Assembly (NCBI GenBank): GCA_946803715.1
Contig: CAMPET010000297.1
Location: forward strand, 21,364-85,363
Reading direction: 5' to 3'
DNA: 64,000 nucleotides
Source: Beroe ovata
Lineage: Eukaryota > Ctenophora > Nuda > Beroida > Beroidae
Of this stretch, positions 1 to 15,000 are shown piece by piece. A model generated the notes under the pieces. That model was given only the letters and a program-made list of their open reading frames with translations. It searched no databases and was not told where the DNA came from. The position numbers and the translations under genes were made by a program. Positions within the stretch are counted from its first letter, which is position 1. The number at the start of each line of letters is the position of its first letter.

Positions 1-3000
1 ATCCTCGCTTTTTTTAGATTCTCAGATCGTATAACTTATACCCTCAGGTTGTCTGGAAACTAACATCGAAAGTAGGTTGTGCAGTTGAGAGTAGCAGAGC
101 GTCAGCAACAGATAAATACACAGTTGTTGTGGTGTGCCACTATGCAGCAGCAGGGAATGTCGAGGGCAAATTTACTGATTACGTCACAGACAGGAGTGAG
201 CTTATCTTCAAAAAGTTGATCATCCCAGATAGTTAAGGGAGTTCATCGTCGGAGAACTCCTCATACGTATCTTGGGTCAATAAACTCTTATTTCAGAATC
301 ACAACAACACAACGTAGCCAAGTCCATAGCATCAAGGAGTGTCTCGGTCAATGTGTTCGTTGATTCTCGAGCTGCTCAGATCGTCGCACAGGATGCCCCG
401 GCAGATTCAGGTGAGAAGAACGTGAAATCCCACGGCTTTCGCCACCCATCATACCATCTTCCACAGATTTTACGGCTCCTCACACCCGCGTCCCTTATAT
501 CATGCCACTTCGGAGTCATGACTTACAATCCCTAGCTCATCATTTCTCACATCATTCCCCTATGCGTAGCTTTACAGGTTCTTTTTTCAGGTTCTTGCAC
601 AAGAACAGCCAAACCTATCACGGGATGCACTGATAACACTCAAGTTGCTGATCCAGCTACTATCAGGTTTATGGATTGGAAAATTAGTTTCCAAAGAAGA
701 GTTCCCTGCGGAGACCATATTGATTCAGCCCCTATTATTTACACATATTTTACCCCTCAGCTACATCTACAACGTTTGTCAAACTCCCAAGATAACCGGA
801 GTCACTCCCAATGCGGCAGAAGGAGGATTCTTCTGGAACAATGCCATCACCATAACCGGATCAGGTAGCCATTGGCAGCTAGCCAAACACTAGGATCACC
901 ATAGTGATTAGAATCTCCAATCTCTTTGGTGACCAAGAATTGATCAATATAGAGGAACAATTCTCGTAAAAATCATAATCATCTTGTCCAGGATTCGCAA
1001 AGAAGCTGTGTGGAAATACAGTTAAATTGGGAGAGTACAGTTGTGTTGTACAGACCTCATCAGACACTCAGATAACTTGTATACCGGACCAAACCAGTGA
1101 ACCTCCCAGTAACACTAAGCTGCAAGCCAGTGTCAACGTGTATGGTACGTTGTCATAAGATGAAAAGAGACTTTCCTTATGTTGTGATTCTGACGAATAC
1201 AATAGCTTGGACTTCCTTGAACTAATTAATTAATNGGGGGACCAGTCGCGTCAAGGATAGAACCTGCATCAGGATCTGTTGGTCAGTTGATACTCATAAT
1301 TACACTTCAACCAGCTACATAGTTGAATAACTCCCGCTATGAGGGTATAAATGGGCCATACTATAAATAAGTACAACAATTGTAGTGTGTGATGCATTGT
1401 CATAGTCATGCTCGGTATAACTCAACTAACACCAATGCCCAGTTGGAGGCACACCTGTGAAGATCAGTGGAAGTGGACTGTCAGTGATTGCTGACACTGG
1501 AGTAACAATCGGAGGGGTGCCCTGCACCAAGGTAGAATAACAGAGTTACAGCATAATTACTCCAACTCAAATTACAGCATTTCCTTTGAAATTGAGGAAC
1601 GGAGATATTGATCCAGCTCTCTGGGGAAGATGTCTGGGGTAGATATTACAACATAGTGAAGTATCCAATCATTGCTCAGGACGATTCCAAGACCTCGAAC
1701 AACGATGAGTTCTACTGTATCACTGGACCGAGTGCTCCAGGCAGCCACGCGGTCGTTCTCGTGAAGAACGACGGAGAGAGATCAACGGGAGGGATTACAT
1801 TCACCTACACCCTAACGGTACGGTAGCGAGCGATGTGTTCAAAATAATAGCTCCACAGAATAGGGAGTCGATATTCAAAATCTAACATTTTGTGATAAAC
1901 TCCTACTCATGATATGCGTAACAAAAGCTCGAACTCTCAACTATAGAACATTATGATTGAAATCGATCCTAACTATAGCTCTGATATCATGGAATATAAC
2001 CATGACACATGTCGCAGGTGAACTCCATTGCCCCCGAGCAAGGTTCAGTTGTGGGGGGAACACGGGTGACCATCACGGGAGCAGGATTCGGTACCGACAA
2101 CTCCCTCGTCTATGTCGAGATGGGAGATTTGAATTGTGATGTGGAGACAGTCGCTGATGATACTATCCTCTGTGTTGCTACACCTGCAATCAATGTAGAC
2201 CAGATCTCTCCTGACTACAGTGAGTACTCACGTATACTAGAAGGCTTTACTCACAACCTCATCACCCTAAGATGTAAAGTACTCTAGAGTGTGGAGAATG
2301 ATTTTTAGTAAGCACCATCTATTCAAAATATGGAAAAATCCATTTTGGCCTATTTTCCTGCAAATACCAGTGATTCCCATGTATTTTTCGACGCTGAATC
2401 GATTCCTGATCGAATTTTGGGCCTGCTTTGCTTCCCTGAGGGGCTGTGTGTCAAGTAACTCCGAACCGATCAACTGAGAAGAAATTGTAATTTTCACTGA
2501 TTTCCCGAGGAGCTAACCAAAAAATTCCACCGGATTTAGCGTTAAAAATAGGCCAGGAACAACTGTAAGTGTCAGTAAAGTCTTCATAAGAGACCTTCAA
2601 AAATGTATAAAAGTGTGGAGTTCATCGATAACACTTTCCACCACACTCCTATCAAGAATATGAAGAAAATTATTTTGCCCAATTTGCTCACAAATACCAT
2701 CGATTCCTAGGTATTTTTGGACGCTGAATCGATTCCCGATCGTATCTTGGGTCTATATTGCTTCCCTGAGGCGTTATCTGTCGTGCGACTTCGAACGATT
2801 TCTTAATGAGGAACTTGAATTTACGCATATTTTTTGATGAGCTAGCTTAAAAACTCCATCAGATTCGGATTCTACGTCAAAAAATAGGCCAGAAACATCT
2901 ATTACTAGTGTTCGCTCGGAGAAAAAAATTCTACCGATTCTGGTGTGTCCCATTGATTTTCGAGATTTTGCATGTTTTGCTCCCACATGTTTGAAATCGT

Positions 3001-6000
3001 GATTTGGGCGTGGCTTTACGGCGAGTATGAACTCGACATGATCGTAAAAAGGGTTGATACTTGTAGTGTAATAGTAGGAGAGATGATTTGATGAAAAATT
3101 AGTTTCGTAAGTGCCAGTAAAGCATACATTACAGACCTCCAAAATCGGCGTATAAAACTGTGGAGTTTATCGATTACATTTTCTACCACACTCTGATCTG
3201 AGATCAAAAATATGAAGAAAATTATTTTGCCCAATTTGCTTACAAATACCATCGATTCCTAGGTATTTTTGGACGCTGAATCGATTCCCGATCGATTCTT
3301 GGGTCTATATTGCTTCCCTGAGGCGTTATCTGTCGTGCGACTTCGAACGATTTCTTAATGAAGAAACTTGAATTTACGCCTGTTGCCTTATGAGCTAGCT
3401 CAAAAATTTCTTCAGATTCGGATTCTACGTCAAAAAATAGGCCAGAAACATCTATTACTAGTCTTCGTTCTGAGAATTTTTTTTTACCGATTTTGGTGTG
3501 TCCCATTGATTTTCATGATTTGTATGTTTTGCTTCCCACGGGTTTGAAATCGTGATTTGGGCGTGGTTTTATGGCGAGTATGAACTCGACATGATCGTAT
3601 AAAGGGATGATACTTGTAGTATGATAGTAAGAGAGATGATCTGGTGAAAAATTAGTGTCGTAAGTGCCGTTAAAGACTTCATTAGAGACCTCTAAAAATG
3701 GAGTACAAAAGTGTGGAGTTCACCGATTACACTCAGATCTCGGATCGAAAGTACGAAAAAATATATTTGGACTATTTCCATACAAAAACATTGATTCCTA
3801 TGTATTTTTGGACACTGAATCGATTCTCGGTCGAATTTTAAGCCTATCTCACTTCCCTGAGGCTTTATTCAAATACGCAATGCTCATGATGTAAACAGTG
3901 GAATAATCCTAAATCCAGTATCAATTTCAGATGAGAAAGCTGCGTGTCCTGGTCTGAAACTTTCTGGTATTGAGCAGACATCTCAGAACACTCACAACAT
4001 GTACAGGAGAATGCATGAGAACACTCCGGACCTGTGCTACTCTCAGGAGGTGGCAAAAACTGCAAAGTCCTGGGCAAAGTATCTCGTAGAGAAGGGAATG
4101 TTCAAGCCCAGTACCACCAGCTACAGAGCGGATAGGGGAGAAAACCTCATGAAGTACGAACACTGGGACCTCCTGAGTGATGACTCCTACATAAACAACG
4201 CCATTGAGTCCTGGTACAACACAGGAGCACAGTACTCTCATAGTGATCCTTCCAGCGCTCTCATGTTCACTCAAGTGAGTAGCTAATCGCAAATTGTACT
4301 CCTCAGAAGTTCAAAATGTGATCCGAAACAGATTATAAAAAAGATGGTCCTCGCTTTTTCCAGATTGTCAGATCATATAACTTATACACTCAGGTTGTCT
4401 GGAAACTAACATCGAAAGTTGGCTGTGCAGTCGAGAGTAGCAGAGCTTCAGCAACAGATAAATACACAGTTGTGGTGGTGTGCCACTATGCAGCAGCAGG
4501 GAATGTCGAGGGCAAATTCACTGATTACGTCACAGACAGGAGTGAGCTTATCTTCAAAAAGTTGATCATCCCAGAAAGTCGTCAGAGAACTCCTCATACA
4601 TATCTTCGGTCAATAAACTCTTATTTCAGAATCACAGCAACACAGCGTAGCCAAGTCCATAACATCAAGGAGTGTTCCGGTCAATGTGTTCGTTGATTCT
4701 CGAGCTGCTCAGATCGTCAAACAGGATGCCCCGTCAGACTCAGGTGAGAAGAACGTGAAATACGGTTTGTGTCACCCAACATACCATCTTCCACAGATTT
4801 TACGGTTTCTGACACCCGCGTCCGTCTACTCCCTTATCATACCACCTCAGAATCATGAGGTTATGCTCTTACTCATCATTTCTCACATCAGTCCTCTATG
4901 CGTATAGGTGCTTGTACAAGAACAGCCAAACCTATCACGGGATGCACCGATAACACTCAAGTTGCTGATCCAGCCACTATCAGGTTTATGGATTGGAAAA
5001 TAACTTTCGAAAGAATCGAGTTCCGTGCGGAGACCGTACTGTTTCAGCCCCTATTATTTACACAAATTCTACCCCTCAGCTACATCTACAACGTCTGTCA
5101 AACTCCCAAGATAACCGGAGTCACTCCCAATGCGGCAGAGGGAGGATTCTTCTGGAACAATGTCATCACCATAACCGGATCAGGTAGCAATTGGCAGCTA
5201 GCCAAACACTAGGATCACCAAAGTGATAAGAATCTCTTATCTTTTTGGTGACCAAGAATTCATCAATATAGGGAAGGAGGATTCGTAAAAATCATAATCA
5301 TCATGCCCAGGATTCGCAAAGAAGCTGTGTGGAAATACTGTAAAATTGGGAGAGTACAGTTGTGTTGTACAGACCTCATCAGACACTCAGATAACCTGTC
5401 TACCGGACCAGACCAGCGAATCTCCCAGTAACACCAAGCTGCAAGCCAGTGTCCACGTGTATGGTACGATGTCATGAGATGAAAAGAGACTTTCCTTATG
5501 TTATGTTTCTGACGAATACAGCAGCTTGACATTCCTTGAACTAGAATTAGTTCCTTGAACTAGAAGTGATAATTAATGCCATGGTCCAGGTCGAGGTGAC
5601 GCTGTTTTTGAGGGCAAGGACGTTGAAGACACCTTCACCTACATCAAACCATCGATCACAGCTATGGACGTGACTGAGGGATCTCTGAAGGTGGGGAGTA
5701 CAGAAAAATGCGAATGTATTTAAAATGACATGACAGAATAAAAACTACGTTTTAAAGCCACCTCTGAATGAAAACCATGTCTAATGTTGCAGGGAGGTCG
5801 AAACATCGTGGTCAGCGGAGGTGGATTCAAGGACAGCTCTGTTTTCTCCGATGGTAGGCAGATAATAAGAGTCATTGAGTTATGCAGAACACCTAACTCT
5901 TAACTCTCTATTGACTTCACCGACATTTTGATAAAAAGAAGAGAGCAAAAGTTCGATCCCATCACACTCACAATCACTATCAGGAGTTACCGAATTCGAG

Positions 6001-9000
6001 GTTGTAGCCTTGTCATGGGGACAGGCAACTGTCAGAAGTAGAACTGGAGTCCCAGATACTGCTGATGTCACCAAAACAATCACCGTCAGTAAACATGCCA
6101 AATAATTTGAGTAAATTTGAGAAATAACTACGATGATCATTTATCGATGATCATTGATCAATGATCAAATATTTTGATGGTCAGAACTGTAAGTAGGATT
6201 AAATATTTTGATGGTCAGAGCAGCTGTGGGCGGAGGCCGAAGTGTGCATATCATTCATTGATACCCAATATTCACTCTGACACGTCCTTGTTCAGATGAC
6301 ACAAGATAGTGTGCCCGTAGCATGCCCGGAAACAGTCTGTGACTTCACTTACAAAGTGGACAAGACTGCTGTCATTAGTGTGGTTACAGTGACTAAGGGT
6401 GCAGCTGGTGACGACTTTACTGTGGCTCTTACTGGGGCTTATCTCTGCGGGTAGGTCTTTACTGAAGGAATCCAAATTCCAAAGTTTTCAGCAAAGTGCT
6501 GATGAATGAATTTCAACTATCTAATTCAATAATTATTCCAATTTATAATCTATCTACAGAGACGACGACCAAACTGTGAGCCTGTCCGGCAACTACCAAG
6601 GAACATGTTCAAACTGCGGTTCTACATCGGCTGAGTGTACTGTGGCCATCACATCATCTGGAAGCTACTCTCTGTCCTTTACAAACTCCAACGGATACGC
6701 TAGAATCCCATCAAATCTGAGAAATATCGATATCCAATATGAGGTTTGTGCTCAGTAAACACAATTCACCCGTTTTTCGGATAAGATCAAATGAATGCTG
6801 GACATTTTATTGCGACATTATTATAGAGCACTGTACCCTCACAACGTTATTCTCAGGTCACTGAGATCACCCCGAGAGTTGGTAGTGTATACGGTGGAAC
6901 AACTGTTCGCATACTGGGATCTACTCTCCCCGCTTCCACTACAGTTTCAACTGCTAATGACGTGGGAGTGGTGGCAGCAAGTTCGTCCAATGAGATTACC
7001 TTCACAACAAGCTCAGCACGACAGGTATTGTTATTAAGAGCATGCCAGACCCAAAGACAGCTTTCCCAATCTATCTTTGTCAGTTTATCAATAATCAATT
7101 CATCATGTTTTCAGGTGATGTCCGCATCGAGAAATAACATGAAGTTAAACGGTAATCCAATCGTAATTGCCGGAGCAAAGCAGGTGTTCGAGTTCAACAC
7201 AGAGAAAACCCCCACTATCACTTCCATCAGCCAGACATCAGGTTAGCATATCCAGCCATACCTTCCCTCAAGACGTTAGAGTTGACATCACTAACTAGAC
7301 CTAGTCGTGACGTCACCCATAACAACTATATTTCTCAGTAACAAAAGATGACGTCATAACTATCACTGGATCCAAGTTCTCTGGGGTCAATACAACCGGA
7401 GTGTCAGTTGATCTGGGTGAGATATCTTACAAACTGACTTTCAATACAAACACAATCATGTCGCATAACTTCATTTCAATAAATCATTAAAATCCCCAGT
7501 TGAAAACCTGGAATCAGCGATCGCATGCTCGGGCTCAGTTCTATCAATTGATTGCGGAGATAAGTTCATCAGCTTACAGAAGGCTCACTATGGAATCCTA
7601 CCGTTTACCTCAGCATGCAATGTTTTGTCAGATGGAAATCCAGGGTGCAGTGCACCAGACTCCTTTGCCGTGAGTCACGGAGACATCTCGGTTTTGCAAC
7701 TGATCAAAAGTCTACAAGAATTGATTTGTGTCAGACCCAAGACATAGATGCTAAACTCAAAATGATATTTTGAATTCCCAATAATCTTCAGATCGTGAGA
7801 GACCAGTGTGACGGCAAGACATCCTGCTCGATCGGGGCATACAACTTCATCTTCTCGGACCCATGTACTGGAAACAGGAAGTATCTGTCAGCTTCCTGGG
7901 AATGCGTTGCTGTGCCCAGACCAGCTCTGGAAAACGAGAGTGAGTTTGCAGATCAAAGAGATCAGTACTGTGGATAGATCTTCATTGAGAAATCTCTGTC
8001 TTGAATGATCCCACATCTTATTGAGGTCAAGCTTGAAACTTCAAACCATTCAAATGTTTACAGGAGCAGAGTTGATATCAGAAAGTTGTGCTATCCAAAG
8101 TTCAACCGAAACGGAGATACAGTGCCAAGTTCCCAACTTGAGGAAGATAGGAGACTTCAAAGTTGTGGTAGGTGCAATGAGAAGGAACCTAGTTTTCTGA
8201 CAGCTTGATAACATAACGTTTCCGACTTCATGACCCTGAGTTCTGACCAGGTCAAAGTTGATCCATGGGGATTCTCTAACTCAGACAAAACAGTTACCTA
8301 TGCCATGACATTGGATGAAACTGTACCAAGTAGTGTTGTAAGTGGGCACCTTGGTGGCCCAAAAGTTCAAATAAAGGGTAAGTCATGAGTCGAAAATCTT
8401 GCACAAGAGGAATATGGAGTGATTCCTGTACCTCCTAAGATGAATTTGGAACTAAATCTCACAGTCAGCAACTAGGTAACCACTCCTGTACAGGCACTGG
8501 ATCAATGAGCATCGCTAGCATCGAAGTGTGCGACATCTCAGTGGAATACTCCTACGATGTGACTAGTGATGAGACTCGATTCTCGCTTCCAGCTTGTCCC
8601 AGTGACAAATGCCCTGGTGGAACAGGATCATGTTACATGAAGGTTTGTGTAATAAGATCAAGTGTTGATCATATGGAGGTTTGCACACAATGCTATGGTT
8701 GGAATGAGCTCAGAGTAGAATTCAATGATCATGATGATAATCGTCAAATTGGCAGCCATGTTTCCTGCTTATCTCGATATCAATGTCCAGGTTACAGATT
8801 ACAATGGAAATGTCATGCACAAGACAGATTATGTGTCGTATAAGTCCTCAGCTACCCCTGTCATCACATCCATCAGTCCTTCTGACGCAGGGACAGGCGG
8901 AGGAAAAGAGGTAGAAACCCTCCTCGCGTTATGCTAAACTTGGGAATCTTATTTCGCAAAGAATCAGGGATTAGCTACTGAATCACGGTGCTAGAGTCTG

Positions 9001-12000
9001 GTTTGTAATATATCACCTACTTTCAGATAACCATCTCTGGGTCAGCCTTCTCTTCTGACAAGACAAAGATAGAAGTCAGTTTCGATGGTGTTCCATGCAC
9101 AGTGGTATCAGCATCCGGCAGCAAGGTTAGGATGATAAAACTTATCTTAACATTTCAAAAGCATTCATAGCTGAGTCATCACTCATCATCACAAACATAC
9201 TTTTATCAGATTGTCTGTACAACTGGAGCTAAGACCGACCTGTCGAACAAAGACGGGGTTCAGTTGACAGTTGGTGAAAGCGTAGCTGACAACAGTGTTG
9301 GAGCAACCATGACCTACATGGACAAGTGGAGTTCACCGTACACGTGGGGTGGAGATATCAACAACAAACCCGTGGAGGGAGACTTGGCAGTCATCCAGAA
9401 AGGTAATTTCAGAAGATTGTGGATCAAATCATGATAAGGAACGTGCAAGCTGATAAATCATGATTCGGTTTAAAATCACGCGATAAATATATAAACTTAT
9501 CGCAGGTCAGATAGTGTACTTGGATGAGAGTCCACCACTTCTGAAGGGTATCCTGCTAAATGGGGGGCATCTCATATTCGATGATAATCAAGACATCAAA
9601 CTCATGATGGAATACATGATCATCCTTGGCGGTGGTTCCCTAGTCGTGGGGACAGAAGAAAATCCGTTCCAACACAATGCTGAGATTGAGATGCATGGGC
9701 ATCAGCAGTCAATCGAACTCCCTATGTATGGAGCGAAGACCATAGCAGTAAGGAATGGTGAGTTATCGTTCCTGAGGAGACGGCATATATCTTCAAATCA
9801 TCTTGGAGATGAATGTGTCCTACATATTCTGAGATGGTTCTTAATGTCTGTACTCACAGGTACCGTTGACCTACACGGAATGCCAGTAACGCCCACATGG
9901 GGTGAACTTGGAGCAACTGTTGAGGCTGGAAGTGACACAATCACCATCAATCAGAGGACGAACTGGAAGGTACAGGAAGAATCCCATGCTGAAACCTCTG
10001 CTAATCCTCCATTTTCATTGATAAATCAGTTTTACCGACAAATTTCCTAGAATTACTTAATTCACTACCAATATAATATGCAACATTGCAGGTTGGAGAC
10101 GAGATTGCCATTTCATCATCAAGCTTTGCCCCTGAAGAACACGAATATAACCAGATCAAGAGTATATCCTTTGATGAGACGTCTGGCATAACAACAATCC
10201 AGCTTGAAGCTGCCCTCCTTTTCAAGCACATCTCAACGGAAACAACAGCAAATGGCCAGACCATCAAGACAGCAGCTAAGGTACTAGTGGATAAGCAACA
10301 ATTTCTAGATGCAAACGTATTGCCTTGTAATGGCGATGAAATAAACAATTGTTTTTCCTAAACTATTGTTTCTCCTTTTCTGGAAAGCAGTCACTATTCA
10401 CTCTCGTCCAACCAGATTGGACACTTGACGAGGAATGTTAAGATGAGGGGTAACGTGAATAAAGATCATCTNCATGGACAAGTGGAGTTCACCGTACACG
10501 TGGGGAGGAGATATCATCAACAAGCCAGTGGAGGGAGACTTGGCAGTCATCCAGAAAGGTATGGAGTAATTTCTGAAGTGCCATGGGGTTTGATCATTAT
10601 TCAATACTTCCAAGTTTATTTCATGAACAAACTTTTGTAGGTCAGATAGTGTACTTGGATGAAAGTCCACCACTTCTGAAGGGTATCCTGCTAAATGGGG
10701 GACATCTCATATTCGATGACAACCAGGACATCAAACTCATGATGGAATACATGATCATCCTTGGCGGTGGTTCCCTAGTCGTGGGAACAGAAGAAAGTCC
10801 ATTCCAACACAATGCTGAGATTGAGATGCACGGGCATCAGCAGTCCATAGAGCTCCCTATGTATGGAGCGAAGACCATAGCAGTTAGGAATGGTGAGTTA
10901 TCGTCCCTGAGCAGACGGCAGATATCTTCAAATGATCTTGAAGATGAATGTGTCCTACACATTCTGCGATGGTTCTCAATGTCTGCACTCACAGGTACCG
11001 TTGACCTACACGGAATGCCAGTAACGCCCACATGGGGTGAACTTGGAGCAACTGTTGAGGCTGGAAGTGACACAATCACCATCAACCAGAGGACAAACTG
11101 GAAGGTACAGGAAGAATCCCATGCTGAAACCTCTGCCAATCCTCCATTTTCATTGATAAATCAGTTTACCGACAAATTTCCTAGAATTACTTAATTCACT
11201 ACCAATATAATATGCAACATTGCAGGTTGGAGACGAGATTGCCATCTCATCATCAAGCTTTGCCCCTGAAGAGCATGAGTACAACCAGATCAAGAGTATA
11301 TCCTATGATGAGACATCTGGCATAACAACAATCCAGCTTGAGGCTGCCCTCCTTTTCAAGCACATTTCAACGGAAACAACAGCAAATGGCCAGACCATCA
11401 AGACAGCAGCTAAGGTACTCGTGGATAAGCAACAATATCTAGATGCAAACGTATTGCCTTGTAATACAAGTGGGGATAAAATAAACTATTGTTTTTCCTT
11501 AACTATTGTTTCTCCTTTTCTGGAAAGAAGTCACTATTCTCTCTCGTCCCACCAGATTGGACACTTGACTAGGAATGTTAAGATGAGGGGTAACGTGAAT
11601 AAAGATCATCTCGAGAAGATTGATGCATGTCCACAATCATTTAACCCCGACCAGTTTGCTACCCAAACCTGCTTCCAAGGGAGATATGGTGGGTTGAGAC
11701 TTAGAATTTCACATTGAGAGGCTTGAGATTACCATATTGATGGGCAATTTCATATCTTACTTTGATTATTGTGACCATAACATCAAGTTATTATATAGGA
11801 GAGGAGATGGACAGTGACCAGTTCGGATCCCAGATCATGTTCCATGCAGCTGAGATTGGGACAAGAGAAGTCCATGGGAGACTGGAGAATGTTGAAGTCA
11901 CATGGGCCGGTCAAGCTTTCAGACTTGGCAGATATCCAATCCATTTCCATATGAATGGGGATGTTTCTGGAAGCTATGTCAAGTATGTTGAAACCTGTAG

Positions 12001-15000
12001 ATCATCTAACAGATGTTATGAGTCATCATCTTAATCAAAATTTTCCCCACGAATATGTCCTTCAACCACACGGCAGTCTCCTGCTTATAAACTCAATTCC
12101 ACAGAGGATGTGCTGTCCATCACACTTTCAACCGGGCTGTCACTGTCCACGGTGTAGACAACTTGCTGGTGGAGAACAATGTTGCTTACAACAACATGGG
12201 GCATGCGTTCTTCTTGGAAGATGGCATCGAAGAGAACAACATCTTCAGGGGAAACCTGGCTATCTTCACAAGATCTAGTTCTTCTCTACTCAACGTTGAT
12301 GTAACACCAGCATCCTTCTGGATTGTGAACCCTGTGAACACATTCGAGAACAACGTGGCTGCCGGATCAACTCACTTTGGATTCTGGTTCAACATGCCCA
12401 AGCATCCTGGTGGTCCATCATTTACTAAGGAAGTATGCCCGCGAAACAAGGGAATGCTGAAGTTTGATGGAAATGAGGCCCACTCTTGTGGACGTTATGG
12501 CAAGTTCTATCATCGCTATTCAGCTAGAATTTGAATTGAATGTGCATATCAATATTAATTCGTCTAAACCTAACAAATTCAGGGATCTGGGTCTGGGAGT
12601 TCTGGAATCCGAAAGGAAATGGAAGCTGCGAGGCAACAGAACCACAAATGACAACACTCGAGAACTTCCACGGATGGCACAACTTGAAGGGAGTCGAGAT
12701 TGAAGATGGTTTGTAGCCCAAGTTTGGACTAGAAACTTCAAATTAGAGGGCTGCTACTATGATGCTTGACCAAACAATTTCCAGGAAGCGGCATCGAAAT
12801 GAAGGACTTCACTCTTCACGATAACTGGGAATCCCAAGTGGAGGTCCACAAGTGTCCGGATGCGTCATTCGAGGAAGGAAACACCAGGGTAAGGGAACGG
12901 AAAAACATTTTCATATCATCATGCATGCCTCTCTTAGCTTGCGATGGGTAACAACAAAGTGAATCTCCCTGGCATCACCACTGATATCTACCTTTCAGTT
13001 GACAAACTCGCTCATCATTGCCAAGACGCCCTCGTCCGACGGAATGAACATGAGATACATGGGAGATGCTGTATACAAATGTGGTCTTGGTGTTCTCATC
13101 CCTGGCAAGGGATACTTCTCGGTCCACGACACCTACTTCAAGGACTTCACAGAGTGTGATGTGTTCAGTGCTTGCGGTGGTTGCAGAGACGTAAATGTGG
13201 GAGGTGAGCAGTGCTCGGATGTGGGAATAAATATCATAGCTTTAACTTATCTGTGGGAATAAAATATCATAGCTATTTCCTTCAGCTTATCTTATCTGCT
13301 GCGAATGTTGTTCACCTACAATAACCGCCTGTCTTTAGGTTTCCCATCGGAATACAGGGGTATCCAATACGAGAACAGCCCTAGGAAGGGGTCATTCAAA
13401 TGGGAATTCGAAGCCATCCTCAGAGATCTTGACGGAACTCTCTCTGGCACCAACACACCCAATGGTGTCATTACTCCTGACATGGCAGTCCTCGATAAGA
13501 CTTCCTGCTCGGATGTTGTCGGGTGGAATGGAGGTGCTGTCAAGGGCGTGGTGTGTGATTCAACGGTAGGTTTTATACGTCTTTCAAATGTACTATTTTC
13601 ATGAATATGATCGATGCGAGTAACCATTTCTCGTAAACTCAATATTACTCCCCCACCTAGACTGATCTCATCCGACTGTCCTGGAACAAGCCCAGTCTGG
13701 AATACCTCATGTTCAAGAACGTGTTCCTGTCCAATTCCCATGGAGAAGTCATGTCTCCGTACATCTTCAAGAGACTCACACATCAACAAGGATGGATGGT
13801 CACTGTCCCATCAGGTAATCCGTCCTCATGAGTACTCATCCAAGTTAAATAAGTTCATGCTTTCGACGAAAGGGTCGGAAATGTAGCTTCTCATCATGTG
13901 AAATATGGATAGCCGCAGAAACATAGCATCCTCACAGTAAACATGGTCGAATTAGCCTGGTTATAGTGATCTACTCCAGGGTATGAGTACGAGATGAGAT
14001 GGGATACCGATCACAAGTTCACCAACACCTCATTCCAAATGAGCGCTTACTACCCCAAGAACGATGATTATCTCATTATCAAGCAGGAGCTCGCTGATGT
14101 GAGTTCTATGAGCATATCATGACCAGAGAGAGTATGATGATACCTGGAAACATGGTGGTAGAGTTTGGTAATCCGCTAATTGGTGATAAGTACTATTACG
14201 TCACATTTTCATTCCCCGCAGAAACCAGACTACATAACCGTTGGTGGAAGTTCCAACAAGAAACTCACTACAATTGAACCGAGCGATGATGCGGGAACCT
14301 TCACATTCGATGATGAAACCAAGACCCTCTCTCATCTGATCACCGGGAAGGGGATCACAGGATCAAAAGAGTTGCCTATGGACTTGAAGGTGTACAAGTG
14401 CTACTACGCAAACTGTACAGATCCGCATCCAAAGCCTCTACCATCGAACCCTGCAATCAGCCAGAGACCCGAATCGGTAAGTGTAACATCCGGTATTTAT
14501 AGTTCCCGATTTACGCATTCCTTATCGACATCAGGCAATATAGTACGTGCGTCGTGCAAGATCAACTCTTTATTTCCGATTATATCCAATTTTCATCGTG
14601 ATACAAAGTTTCCCAATCTAACACAACCACCACTCACCAGCCCAAGAGATGGTCTCTCTCAGCTGACTGGATCGGAACAGAGCAAGGTTGGGGTGGATTC
14701 AATGGCATCTTGCCAGGACCCGGAGATGACGTCATCATTCCGTCAAGCTGGTGGATGGTCTACGATGCTCAGATGGAGGGATTCGGAACGGTTGGTGACT
14801 CTCATGAGAAATATAACCAGATCTTCAAACTCTAAAATATAGAAGAACAATCTCCGGAAATGAACAATTCTCCTCTGACAGATTTTCGTGTATGGTGTTC
14901 TCGAGTTCTCAAACGAGCGGGACACTCTCCTTGGAGCGAACAGAATTGTTGTTGTGGGCGGTAAGATTGTGTTGGGATGGAAAGAAGAACCTCTCACAGT

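Noticed and set aside
2774-3142. Minus-strand open frame of 122 codons in the intronic repeat
   Set aside because: It lies in a satellite unit and is best explained by the repeat; not annotated as a gene.
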